A stretch of DNA of 64,000 nt from Vibrio algarum (GCF_028204155.1 NZ_JAQLOI010000001.1:1054001-1118000), one strand, 5' to 3'. Numbered from the stretch's first letter, positions 51,279 through 60,462 are shown. Notes: generated by a model from the sequence alone, not told the origin. Numbers and translations are program-made.

Positions 51279-52624
51279 ATGCGCCCAATACGAAGACAGA
51301 AAGGTGCTGCTGCGTTGATGTTTATATTGGTATTGGTACCTATGTTGGGTTTTTTACCATAGGCACCGATGCCGCCTTGATGATGCAAAATGGTGCGCGC
51401 CTTAACGACGCTTTGGAAGCTGCAAGCCTTGCGGTAGCAGCGGCTAATGATCCGAATGATGACAACGATGATGGTGTGGATGATGGCAAATTTGGAATTG
51501 GTAGTAATTTTAATCAAACATTAGCCAAAGCCTATATTTCAGAATATATGCATAAGGATTTGAAGAATATTTCGTCGGTAAAAATTGCCAAGTTGAATTG
51601 TGAAGATATTCCAGAGTGTGTAACGGGAATCGAAAATGGTGAACCTCGATTCTTTGAGTATCAAGTAACCGCAACAACGAATCACGACGTGGTATTTGGT
51701 ACAGAATATACTAATGTAAATAATTACGATGTTAATTCGAATGGTAAATCTCGTAAGTATCAAAATCATGCGGTGGATATTGTTTTTGTCTCCGACTTTT
51801 CTGGGTCTATGGATAACACGTGGGGAGGAGGAACAAAGAAAAAATATTTGGATCTAGTGGACGTGATTGACAAAGTAACGGTAGAGCTAGCTAAGTTTAA
51901 CGGCTTAGTTAATATGGATGACAATACGGTGGGCTATGTTGGCTTTAACAGTTTGTCCCGGAAATTTCATTCATCTATAGAGCTATCATCGAGTCAATAT
52001 ATTTATTTTGGTAATAATAGACGTTGGATTTACAGAGGTACAACCGTCATTGAAATGTGTGAATATAATCAACTTTATGGGAATGATTGGAGTAAAGCGG
52101 TTAATAACATATTTGTTGAAAAAGCATGTAATTCAACAAAGAAACGAATAGTTTTAGATAAAGATTATAATAGTGACGGAGATGATGCCTATTTTTATGA
52201 TGTTGACTTAACCTCCGATTTCACCAGTTTTAATAATACGATCTCAGCCTTCTATCCTGACTCAGGTACCGCGTCCTACCAAGGTTTGATTCGAGGTGCT
52301 CAGATCGTAGCAAAAGGCGATAATCCACGTAGATTAATAATATTGCTATCCGATGGTAATGATAATAGCTCGTCTACAACTACAAGTTTAGTGAACGCAG
52401 GTATGTGTTCTACTATCCGAAATACGCTCGATACAAAAATAACCTCCGCCGGCGATGATGTAACGTCTAAAATTGCAGTTATTGGTTTTGATTATGAAGT
52501 CAATAATAATACGGCGCTTCAGACATGCGCTGGTAGTGCAAACGTATTTAAAGCTGAAAATACTGACGATATATTAAATAAAATTTTAGAGTTAATTAGT
52601 GAAGAAATTGGACATTTAAAATAA
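51279..52624 (+). pseudogene. tadG: Tad protein TadG with von Willebrand A domain, frameshifted
   Basis: TadG is a large envelope protein whose N-terminal helix resembles a pseudopilin. Frame one (51279-51362) reads MRPIRRQKGAAALMFILVLV, then PMLGFLP and a stop. The second frame carries TIGTDAALMMQNGARLNDAL and the rest to 52624, including a von Willebrand A domain with the MIDAS motif DFSGSMD near 51797. The junction is the T6 run 51350-51355; a seventh T gives 448 residues in one frame. Codons GGT TTT TTA form a canonical -1 slippery heptamer in the right phase. The long second part could also start internally at ATG 51377 but would then lack its membrane anchor. Confidence 0.85.
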
Positions 52625-52634
52625 CTAGGATTAA

Positions 52635-53324
52635 TTGGACAAAAAATGGAAGTGCATATGTATAAAAAAGAAAAGTACCATCGTAGCTTGTCTAGTTATG
52701 GCAGCAGGAATGCTATTCACGAGTGTTTTACATGCGAGCGAGCAGATGAATCAGGAGATTAAGTATTTTTGTTCTAAATCAGATGTTAATACAGAGCAAA
52801 CGATTTCAATAGGTCAAAGTCGGCAGGTTAATCTTAATAGTGGCTCATTCTACTTGGTTGAATCAAAAAGTGATTTTCAAGTGACATTAGATATGATTTC
52901 TAACGAATTGATTGGTATCGGCATCGACCCAGACTGCGCAGAATACCTGATGACACACAGTCGCCTGCAAGGTTACGAGCAAGGTAATGTAATGGCTCGC
53001 GTTTACTTTGATTTTGATAAGTTTAATCTTACGGATGAATCAAAATATATACTAGGTGTTGTAGCCAATGTGGTTGAGAAAAATCCATCAGAACTTATCG
53101 TAGAAGGACATACCGATAATACAGGCTCAAAAGATTATAACTTTGCTCTTGGGTTAAAGCGTTCAGAAGCCGCACAAAATTATTTGCTTAGCCGTGGTGC
53201 TGATGGGGATAACTTCCTTATGGTTTCAAAAGGGGAAGGTGAACCTATTGCCAGTAATAGTACGTCAGATGGACGAGCTAAAAACCGTCGCGTAGATATT
53301 GTTGATGAGTCTCCAATAAACTAA
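52635..53324 (+). CDS. OmpA-family peptidoglycan-binding protein of the Tad locus
   Basis: This 229-residue envelope protein has a C-terminal OmpA domain: ARVYFDFDKFNLTDESKYIL, LIVEGHTDNTGSKDYNFALG, KRSEAAQNYLLSRG and AKNRRVDI, the peptidoglycan-binding core. It closes the Tad locus, as OmpA-like genes do in other vibrios. The only start in the open frame is TTG 52635, which gives an unusually long n-region. An ATG at 52658 with GGAAG 5 nt before it is out of frame. Removing one A from the A6 run at 52663-52668 would join it to the signal peptide as MYKKKSTIVACLVMAAG. The start is therefore uncertain. Confidence 0.8.
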   Translation: MDKKWKCICIKKKSTIVACLVMAAGMLFTSVLHASEQMNQEIKYFCSKSDVNTEQTISIGQSRQVNLNSGSFYLVESKSDFQVTLDMISNELIGIGIDPDCAEYLMTHSRLQGYEQGNVMARVYFDFDKFNLTDESKYILGVVANVVEKNPSELIVEGHTDNTGSKDYNFALGLKRSEAAQNYLLSRGADGDNFLMVSKGEGEPIASNSTSDGRAKNRRVDIVDESPIN

Positions 53325-53341
53325 ATACGGATTAAAGTATG

Positions 53342-53370
53342 AAAACGCAGCTTAGATAGCTGCGTTTTTT
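53342..53370 (+). terminator. Terminator at the end of the Tad locus
   Basis: An 11-bp stem (53342-53352 with 53358-53368), a 5-nt loop and a T-run lie 18 nt after the OmpA-like gene. No other strong terminator was seen between flp and this point, so the locus may be one long operon. Confidence 0.9.
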
Positions 53371-53518
53371 TATAAAAAAATACAGGATAATTAGCTCTGT
53401 AAAGTCTCTTATCGAGAATTGGCATCTGTATTCATGCTGCTCAGTCATTTAATGACCAAATCTTTTTAAAAGTATATACAGCGTGCATATTAAGAGAGAA
53501 AACAACCAGTTTAGAAAC

Positions 53519-53544
53519 AAAAAAGGCGAACCCAAAGGTTCGCC
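53519..53544 (-). terminator. Terminator of the sugar ABC ATPase gene
   Basis: A perfect 8-bp stem (53525-53532 with 53537-53544) has a CAAA loop on the plus strand. On the minus strand it runs into six T (A-run 53519-53524). It lies about 33 nt past the stop of the minus-strand gene. Confidence 0.85.
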
Positions 53545-53576
53545 AAAAACGTAGAGAAATTTTCTATATTGGTTGC

Positions 53577-54668
53577 TTATAAGCTACTTGTAATACAGTT
53601 TTCGTCTGCATCAAATAGGTGAACATCGGATGCTGCGCAGCTTAAAGCAATTTGTTGGAAGCTCTTCACTTCTTGGTCGCCAGGTAGATGAACTTTAAAT
53701 CCGTCTGTACCCGATGACTGGCCAAACATATAAGTACTGTTACCAAGGCGCTCTACCACTTCACTTTGGAACATTATTTTGATGTCTGCTTCTTCATTGA
53801 TAAGTAGGTGCTCTGGGCGAATACCAAAGGTAATTTCATCGCCAACAGAAAGTTGTTTTTTGTTGAATGGGACTACAAAAACAGAGTCATCTTTTGCTTT
53901 CAACGTAATGTTGTCAGCCGTTACTTCGGTTACCGTCGTTGGCACAAAGTTCATTTTAGGAGAGCCAATGAAACCTGCAACAAATAGATTACCAGGGCGG
54001 TGGTATAGATCGAGTGGGGAACCAACTTGTTCAATTCGGCCGTCGCGTAACACCACTATTTTGTCTGCTAGGGTCATCGCTTCTACTTGGTCATGCGTTA
54101 CGTAGACCATCGTATTTTCAAGCTCTTGGTGCAGTTTAGCTATTTGTAAGCGCATTTCTACGCGCAGTTCAGCATCAAGGTTAGAAAGTGGTTCATCAAA
54201 TAGGAATACTTTCGGATCGCGAACAATAGCACGGCCAATAGCAACACGTTGACGCTGACCACCAGATAGCTCTTTTGGTTTACGCTTGCGGAGATGGTCA
54301 AGTTGAAGAGTTTTAGCTGCAATGTCTACTTGTTTTTCAATTTGCTCTTTTGGTACACCGTTCATTTTAAGACCGAAGCCCATGTTATCTTCAACGGTCA
54401 TATGCGGATAAAGTGCGTATGATTGGAATACCATTGCGACGCCACGTTCAGCCGGGTCAACATCATTGACTAGAACGTTGTCAATGTTGATTTCACCTTC
54501 AGTAATCTCTTCTAATCCTGCTATTAGGCGTAGTAGGGTTGACTTACCGCAACCTGATGGTCCAACAAATACAACAAACTCACCATTTTCTATTTCTAAG
54601 TCGATACCATGGATTGTTTGCACGTCACCAAAACGTTTAATGACTTTTTTTAGCGTAATGTCTGCCAT
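53577..54668 (-). CDS. Sugar ABC transporter ATPase, UgpC/MalK/MsmK type
   Basis: This 363-residue ATPase energises oligosaccharide importers. It has Walker A GPSGCGKST, Q-loop VFQSYALYPHM, signature LSGGQRQR, Walker B VFLFDEPLSNLD and the His switch VTHDQ. A C-terminal TOBE/regulatory domain of about 120 residues follows (FGIRPEHL). AAGGAG precedes the ATG. It is divergent from the permease, binding-protein and galactosidase genes and is probably their ATPase, though such proteins often serve several importers. Confidence 0.92.
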   Translation of the reverse strand: MADITLKKVIKRFGDVQTIHGIDLEIENGEFVVFVGPSGCGKSTLLRLIAGLEEITEGEINIDNVLVNDVDPAERGVAMVFQSYALYPHMTVEDNMGFGLKMNGVPKEQIEKQVDIAAKTLQLDHLRKRKPKELSGGQRQRVAIGRAIVRDPKVFLFDEPLSNLDAELRVEMRLQIAKLHQELENTMVYVTHDQVEAMTLADKIVVLRDGRIEQVGSPLDLYHRPGNLFVAGFIGSPKMNFVPTTVTEVTADNITLKAKDDSVFVVPFNKKQLSVGDEITFGIRPEHLLINEEADIKIMFQSEVVERLGNSTYMFGQSSGTDGFKVHLPGDQEVKSFQQIALSCAASDVHLFDADENCITSSL

Positions 54669-55012
54669 TACTGACTCCTTTGCTACAGCTCGGCTGAATT
54701 TCTATTTGCATGAATTTTGCAATTCGTACTTTCGTTTGTATAAAACATACTCGTTTTGGCAGAATTTGTTAGTAATGAAATTTGAATAGTTGATCTTAGT
54801 CATATTTCTCACACGAATTTAAGCTATTTTTGTGGAAACGTTTACAAAACGACATCTTGGTTGTGCAAAATTCCGTCCTTAGATCTATTATAAATTGGTA
54901 AGCGGTCGTGCTTAATAGCTATGAGTCCCCATTCGAAGGTTTTTAACTGAGCAATCGAACATGGCAAATGCACGACATAATTAGTGGGAGTGTCGGACAA
55001 ATGGAGCCTTCA
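54669..55012. promoter_or_regulatory. Divergent control region of the galactoside island with a LacI-type operator
   Basis: The region contains a 14-bp near-palindrome centred on AAACGTTT (54833-54846, one mismatched pair), the form bound by LacI/GalR-family repressors. A TTGTGC at 54861 and AT-rich -10-like sequences (54886-54894) follow, with non-ideal spacing. No LacI-type gene is in the window, so the regulator would be encoded elsewhere. The long spacer also serves the minus-strand ATPase gene. Confidence 0.55.
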
Positions 55013-55921
55013 GTGAAAACGATCTACCCAGAGAACCGTATGCCTTCGGTAAGCAAGAAAAGGCGAATCAGTTCGAAGCTATCCCCGTGGTTGTTCCTCG
55101 CACCCGGATTGATAGTTTTCTTGATATATGTGGTTTACCCGATCCTTAGCAGTATATGGTTGAGTTTCTACGAATGGGATGGACTTGGTGAGAAAGTTTG
55201 GGTTGGTTTATCCAACTACCAAGAATTATTCAATTCAGAAGCATTCTATACCGCGCTAAAGAACAATGTGCTGTGGTTAATTTTCTTCATGTTAGCCCCA
55301 CCGATTGGAATGGCGATAGCCCTGTTTTTGAACCAGCAAGTGAGAGGTATTCGTGTTGTTAAATCACTTTTCTTCTTCCCATTTGTAATCTCACAAGTTG
55401 TTGTGGGTCTGGTTTTTTCTTGGTTCTATGATCCTAACTTTGGCCTACTAAATATTGCCTTTGGTTGGTTTGGTATGGAGCCTATTTCGATTCTAGCAGA
55501 TGAAGATTTAGTGACCTACGGTATTATTGCAGCAGGTTTATGGCCGCAAATATCTTACTGTATGATTCTTTACCTCACAGGCTTAAATAACTTAGATCCA
55601 GAGCAACTTGAAGCGGCTCGTCTTGACGGCGCTAAGAGATTTAAGATGCTTTGGTATGTGGTTATCCCTCAACTGAGACCGGCTACCTTCATCGCTATTG
55701 TTGTGACCGTTATCGGTGCACTACGTTCATTTGACCTTGTTGCTGTAATGACAACCGGTGGTCCGTGGGGCAGTTCGACGGTTCTAGCTTACTTAATGTA
55801 TGAAGAGTCAATCTTTAACTACCGCATGGGTTACGGTGCTTCCGTTGCTGTAATGCTGTTCTTAATCATGGATATCTATATCGCTTACTTCTTGTGGCGT
55901 ATGTTGAGGAGTGAAAAATAA
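55013..55921 (+). CDS. Sugar ABC transporter permease 1 (MalF/LacF type)
   Basis: This 302-residue inner-membrane permease has six helices (first LFLAPGLIVFLIYVVYPIL). The cytosolic EAA loop LEAARLDGAKRFKMLWYVVI contacts the ATPase. Several starts are in frame (ATG 54968, ATG 55001, GTG 55013, ATG 55037). I favour GTG 55013 because GGAG sits 6 nt before it; ATG 55001 has GGAG at 10 nt and is the main alternative. The stop overlaps the next gene by one base (TAATG). Confidence 0.85.
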   Translation: MKTIYPENRMPSVSKKRRISSKLSPWLFLAPGLIVFLIYVVYPILSSIWLSFYEWDGLGEKVWVGLSNYQELFNSEAFYTALKNNVLWLIFFMLAPPIGMAIALFLNQQVRGIRVVKSLFFFPFVISQVVVGLVFSWFYDPNFGLLNIAFGWFGMEPISILADEDLVTYGIIAAGLWPQISYCMILYLTGLNNLDPEQLEAARLDGAKRFKMLWYVVIPQLRPATFIAIVVTVIGALRSFDLVAVMTTGGPWGSSTVLAYLMYEESIFNYRMGYGASVAVMLFLIMDIYIAYFLWRMLRSEK

Positions 55922-56772
55922 TGTTTCCGAAACCGATAGAAAAATCAGGACGCTTTGTCAATATAAGTTATCGAGTAGCACTGCCTATATCTCTAATGCT
56001 ATGGCTTTTACCACTTGCTGCGGTAATGATGACCTCAATACGTTCTCTAGAGGATATAAATACCGGTAACTACTGGGGTATGCCAACAGATATCCAGTTT
56101 ATCGCCAACTATTCTCAAGTATTTACACAAACGCCTATGGGGCAGTATCTAATCAATAGCTTATTGATTACGTTACCTGCTGTTGCTGGTGCCGTTGCAC
56201 TTTCAACATTAGCTGGATTTGCGTTGGCAAAGTATAAATTTAAAGCAAGTATCTGGATTTTTGCGCTATTTATCGCCGGTAACTTCGTACCATTCCAGAT
56301 CCTTATGATTCCTGTACGTGATTTAACCATTGCCTTTGGAATATACGATACTCACTGGGCGCTGATATTCTTCCATATCGCCTTCCAGTCAGGTTTTTGT
56401 ACTCTATTTATGCGTAACTTCATTGTTGGTATACCCGACGCCCTCATTGAAGCTGCACGCGTTGAAGGTGTAAACGAATGGAAGATCTTCTGGCATGTTG
56501 TTTTACCATTAGTTCGACCAGCGTTAGCAGCACTTTCAGTATTAGTCTTTACCTTTATCTGGAATGATTTCTTCTGGGCATTGGTGCTAGTACAAAGTGA
56601 TGAAGTTCGTCCAGTAACTGCAGGCCTTAGTGCTCTGAAAGGACAGTGGACGGCATCATGGCAATTTGTATCTGCTGGTGCAGTAGTAGCGGCCGTACCT
56701 CCCGTTATATTGTTCTTTACCATGCAACGCCACTTTATTGCCGGATTAACCTTAGGTGCTACCAAAGGGTAA
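55921..56772 (+). CDS. Sugar ABC transporter permease 2 (MalG/LacG type)
   Basis: This 283-residue permease has six helices (first YRVALPISLMLWLLPLAAV). The EAA loop is LIEAARVEGVNEWKIFWHVV, and the protein ends HFIAGLTLGATKG, typical of the MalG/LacG group. The start overlaps the previous stop by one base, showing coupled synthesis of the heterodimer. Confidence 0.92.
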   Translation: MFPKPIEKSGRFVNISYRVALPISLMLWLLPLAAVMMTSIRSLEDINTGNYWGMPTDIQFIANYSQVFTQTPMGQYLINSLLITLPAVAGAVALSTLAGFALAKYKFKASIWIFALFIAGNFVPFQILMIPVRDLTIAFGIYDTHWALIFFHIAFQSGFCTLFMRNFIVGIPDALIEAARVEGVNEWKIFWHVVLPLVRPALAALSVLVFTFIWNDFFWALVLVQSDEVRPVTAGLSALKGQWTASWQFVSAGAVVAAVPPVILFFTMQRHFIAGLTLGATKG

Positions 56773-56778
56773 CTGAAA

Positions 56779-56814
56779 AATGCTGTTTTGCAGGTTTGCT
56801 TGCAAGGCAGCATT
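56779..56814 (+). promoter_or_regulatory. Intercistronic hairpin before the sugar-binding protein gene
   Basis: A 14-bp stem with two T-G pairs (56779-56792 with 56801-56814) and an 8-nt loop starts 7 nt after the permease stop. No T-run follows. Together with the 199-nt gap it suggests separate control or mRNA stabilisation of the downstream binding protein. Confidence 0.6.
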
Positions 56815-56971
56815 ATTAGTTAAAGTACCAGATTGAGATGTAGTTCAATGAACGATTGTTCTGAGTAACGTAATCTAAATCAATCCCTTAACAAAATTGA
56901 GAAATAAGCTAAAACTATAATTAGTCATCGGACCACCCTAAGCTACGGCTTAAATAAAAAGGACCTCAATA

Positions 56972-58198
56972 ATGAAATATGTGAAACATATTGCTACCTC
57001 TGCAATGCTGACTGCCACCCTATCAGCAACAGCTTTTGCAGGCGAACTAGTCATCAACTCTGACCAGGCCGACCCTGCTCCTAAAGCTGCTTGGGCTGAA
57101 ATAATCAAGCTTTTTGAAGCTGAAAACCCTGATATCACGATCAAATACAACCTTTACGATAAAGAAGCGTATAAAACTACGATTCGTAACTGGCTAGTAA
57201 CTTCTCCACCGGATGTAGTTTACTGGTACGCTGGTAATCGTATGAAAACTTTTGTTGATCGCGGCTTAATTGAAGACGTTAGTGACATTTGGCAAGAGCA
57301 AGGCATGATGCAAGATTTTAAATCTGCTGCTCCAGCAATGACAGTGAATGGTAAGCAATACGGTGTACCTTACACATACTACCAATGGGGTGTTTACTAC
57401 CGTAAAGATATCTTTGCACAGTATGGCATCACTGAGCCAAAAACATTTGATGAGTTGAAAGCGGCGGCTGCAACACTTAAGAAAAACGAAGTTGCACCAT
57501 TTGCTATCGGTACTAAGTACCTATGGACTGCTGCAGGTTGGTTTGATTACCTCAATTTGCGTACTAACGGCCTAGACTTCCACATTCAATTGATGGACGG
57601 TAAAGTTCCTTATACTGATGAACGTGTTAAGAAAACGTTTGAAAACTGGAAAGAGCTAGTAGAACCAGGTTACTACCTAGAAAACCACGCCTCTTATTCT
57701 TGGCAGGAAGCACAACCATTCCTATACAATGGTCAAGCAGCAATGTACCTAATTGGTAACTTCATTGCGCCTAACTTCCCTGAAGAAGTAAAAGACAAAA
57801 TGGGCTTCTTCCAGTTCCCTGTGATCGACCCAGCTGTACCAATGGCTGAAGATGCACCAATGGATACGGTTCACATTCCTTCTAAAGCGAAGAACAAAGT
57901 AGACGCACGTAAATTCCTTAAGTTTGTTGCAAAACCTGAAATTCAAAAACTTATCAACGACACTATGCTTCAGATCCCTACGAACAGCAAAGCGCCAACG
58001 GTTGACAATGAGTTCTTGAACATCGGTGTGAAAATGCTTGCGGATGCAGCGGGTACTGCACAGTTCTACGACCGTGATACTACTCCAGCAATGGCGAAAG
58101 AAGGCATGAAAGGTTTCCAAGAGTTTATGGTTAAACCTGAGCGTCTAGATGCAATTCTTAAGCGTCTTGAAAAAGTGCGTCAAAGAGAATTTAAATAG
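56972..58198 (+). CDS. Sugar ABC transporter substrate-binding protein (family 1)
   Basis: This periplasmic receptor has 408 residues. The signal peptide ends at about residue 23 (LSATAFA-GE). The mature part has the family 1 extracellular binding fold: WAEIIKLFEAENPDITIKYN, SPPDVVYWYAGNRMKTFVDR, GVPYTYYQWGVYYRKDIF, and a conserved GQAAMYLIGNFIAPNFPEEV with many aromatic residues for sugar stacking. Neighbouring GH36 and GH2 enzymes point to galactosides. AAAAGG lies before the ATG. It is not a lipoprotein. Confidence 0.92.
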   Translation: MKYVKHIATSAMLTATLSATAFAGELVINSDQADPAPKAAWAEIIKLFEAENPDITIKYNLYDKEAYKTTIRNWLVTSPPDVVYWYAGNRMKTFVDRGLIEDVSDIWQEQGMMQDFKSAAPAMTVNGKQYGVPYTYYQWGVYYRKDIFAQYGITEPKTFDELKAAAATLKKNEVAPFAIGTKYLWTAAGWFDYLNLRTNGLDFHIQLMDGKVPYTDERVKKTFENWKELVEPGYYLENHASYSWQEAQPFLYNGQAAMYLIGNFIAPNFPEEVKDKMGFFQFPVIDPAVPMAEDAPMDTVHIPSKAKNKVDARKFLKFVAKPEIQKLINDTMLQIPTNSKAPTVDNEFLNIGVKMLADAAGTAQFYDRDTTPAMAKEGMKGFQEFMVKPERLDAILKRLEKVRQREFK

Positions 58199-58230
58199 TC
58201 TCTATTTAGAATGAACTAAGTAAAGAATCT

Positions 58231-58257
58231 ACCGCAGCTACTATAGCTGCGGTTTTT
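58231..58257 (+). terminator. Terminator after the sugar-binding protein gene
   Basis: A perfect 10-bp stem (58231-58240 with 58244-58253) has a CTA loop and five T. The alpha-galactosidase gene follows about 95 nt later, so it may need read-through or its own promoter. Confidence 0.88.
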
Positions 58258-58350
58258 CCCTCAGCTATATATCCATTGGAATAATGAATTAAGGTTGCTC
58301 TATAACTAAAGTTGCTTATTCCAATTGATATAACTCTCAGGCGATTGAAT

Positions 58351-60462
58351 ATGGACACTATTCATCTATTTAGCGCTAACACTAGCGTTGTAATCCTTTC
58401 TAAATCCGCTCCTCAAATTCTTTATTGGGGTGAAAAACTTAACCATTTTGATGAGACTGTTGCTCTAATAACAGAGAGAGCAGTATCTCAAGCACGTCTT
58501 GATATTGATATTCCAGTAACACTTTGTCCTGAAAATGGTCGAGGGCTGTTTAGTACAGCAGGGATAGAAGGATTTAGAATTAGTGCTGATGGTAGAAATC
58601 TCGATTGGGCTCCAGTATTCGAAACAACAGAGGTTGAATTTGACGATACTAGCGCAAGCTTTACCTGTATTGATGATATTGCCAAGTTAGAGCTCAAAAT
58701 TGCTTTATATCTCGATACATCAGGTGTGTTACGCAAATCACTGTCAGTAAAAAACTTGGCAGTAGAACCCTATCACTTGAGCCGCCTTGTTAATACGTTG
58801 CCTCTGCCACATCGAGCCAATGAAGTGATGAGTTTTCATGGTCGCTGGAGCCGAGAGTTTCAAACTCAGCGTGTTTCTTTAGAACATGGGGCCTTTAGCC
58901 AAGACAATCGCCGTGGGCGAACCTCCCATGAATATTTCCCCGGCATGATGGTTGGTAGTTCAGGCTTCTCCGAGCAAACTGGCGAGGTTTGGGGGTTTCA
59001 CTTAGCGTGGAGTGGTAACAACCATGTTCGTTGTGAAACGAAGAGTGATGGTCGACGCTTTGCTCAAATGGGCGAACTGCTTTTAGCCGGAGAAACATCA
59101 CTTAAAAATGGTGAGAGTTATAGCACTCCAGAACTTTATGCGTGTTACAGCGATAAAGGGTTAAACGGTATTCGTACCCAGTTTCATCGTTTAGTGCGTA
59201 GTGAAATCTTGAATTTCCCGAATAAAGCGTTAAGACCGGTTCATCTCAATACATGGGAAGGAATCTACTTTGAGCACGATCCTGATTACATAAAACAGAT
59301 GGCTACAGAAGCTGCAAAAATAGGTGTCGAGCGCTTTATAATTGATGACGGTTGGTTTATAGGACGTGATGGCGAACGTGCCGCGCTTGGAGATTGGTTT
59401 TTAGACAAGAAAAAATACCCTGACGGTTTAGAACCTGTTATCGAGCATGTTAATCAACTCGATATGGAATTTGGTTTATGGGTAGAACCAGAGATGGTGA
59501 ATCCTGATTCGAACTTATTTCGAAAACACCCTGAGTGGATGCTAGGTATTGATGGCTACGACCAACCGAGTGGTCGATATCAATATCTACTTGATCTACA
59601 AAATAGCGATTGCTTCACTTATTTATTTAATTGCTTAGATGCCCTGTTGACTGATTACAACATTGGCTACTTTAAATGGGATATGAACCGAGAATTAGTT
59701 CAGCCGGGACATGAAGGGGCTCCGGCTGTAAGAGGACAAACCCTAGCCTATTACCGTTTAATTGACGAACTAAGCAAAAAACACCCGAAAGTTGAGATTG
59801 AATCTTGTTCTTCTGGTGGCGGTAGAATTGATTTTGAGGTGCTTAAGCGAACACATCGATTCTGGACATCGGATTGTAATGATGCGCTTGAAAGGCAGAC
59901 GATACAAAAAGGGATGAGTTACTTTTTCCCACCAGAAGTAATGGGTGCTCATATTGGGCCTTATGAAAGTCATACTACACGTCGCCGTCATGATATTAAC
60001 CTGCGTGGTATCACCGCTCTAGGTGGTCATATGGGCGTTGAATTAGATCCCGTTAAAGAGAGTGACGAAGAGAAGTCTCGCTTTGCACATTATATTGAAT
60101 TGCATAAACGTTTTCGGTCATTGTTGCATTCGGGTGAAGTTTTCTATTTGGATTCAAATGATACAACTCGAAATGTTTATGGGGTTAAAAATCCAGATGA
60201 AATGCTCTTAACCGTCTGTCAGCTGGCCATGCCTGATTTTGCCAGTGCAGAACCGATCCGCTTCGGGTATCTGGACGCAGAGAAAATGTATCAAGTTGAG
60301 GTCGTTGATTTTCCTGCTGCGAGCAGAAAACTAATGAAGGTGAATCCGTCATGGATGGATAATTCGTCAATTTTTAGTGGTGAATTATTGAATAAGGTTG
60401 GCTTAACGATGCCAATTCAAGACCCAGAAACAGCAATGCTAATCAGCATTAAAGCTGTGTAG
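58351..60462 (+). CDS. Alpha-galactosidase, GH36 family
   Basis: This 703-residue enzyme hydrolyses alpha-1,6-galactosides such as melibiose and raffinose. A beta-sandwich N-domain precedes the TIM barrel, which starts near NTWEGIYFEHDPDYIKQMA. IIDDGWFIGRD, GLWVEPEMVNPDSNLF, the nucleophile in GYFKWDMNRE, CSSGGGRIDFEVL and the acid/base in FWTSDCNDALERQ are all intact. ATG 58351 is chosen over an in-frame TTG at 58312. There is no signal peptide, so it acts on imported sugar in the cytosol. It is followed 12 nt later by the beta-galactosidase gene. Confidence 0.93.
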   Translation: MDTIHLFSANTSVVILSKSAPQILYWGEKLNHFDETVALITERAVSQARLDIDIPVTLCPENGRGLFSTAGIEGFRISADGRNLDWAPVFETTEVEFDDTSASFTCIDDIAKLELKIALYLDTSGVLRKSLSVKNLAVEPYHLSRLVNTLPLPHRANEVMSFHGRWSREFQTQRVSLEHGAFSQDNRRGRTSHEYFPGMMVGSSGFSEQTGEVWGFHLAWSGNNHVRCETKSDGRRFAQMGELLLAGETSLKNGESYSTPELYACYSDKGLNGIRTQFHRLVRSEILNFPNKALRPVHLNTWEGIYFEHDPDYIKQMATEAAKIGVERFIIDDGWFIGRDGERAALGDWFLDKKKYPDGLEPVIEHVNQLDMEFGLWVEPEMVNPDSNLFRKHPEWMLGIDGYDQPSGRYQYLLDLQNSDCFTYLFNCLDALLTDYNIGYFKWDMNRELVQPGHEGAPAVRGQTLAYYRLIDELSKKHPKVEIESCSSGGGRIDFEVLKRTHRFWTSDCNDALERQTIQKGMSYFFPPEVMGAHIGPYESHTTRRRHDINLRGITALGGHMGVELDPVKESDEEKSRFAHYIELHKRFRSLLHSGEVFYLDSNDTTRNVYGVKNPDEMLLTVCQLAMPDFASAEPIRFGYLDAEKMYQVEVVDFPAASRKLMKVNPSWMDNSSIFSGELLNKVGLTMPIQDPETAMLISIKAV

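Noticed and set aside
41990..52624. Reading the split Tad genes as pairs of real separate small genes
   Set aside because: Each pair overlaps, shares one family model across the junction and becomes a normal-length protein after a one-base change; the second halves have poor or no ribosome sites.
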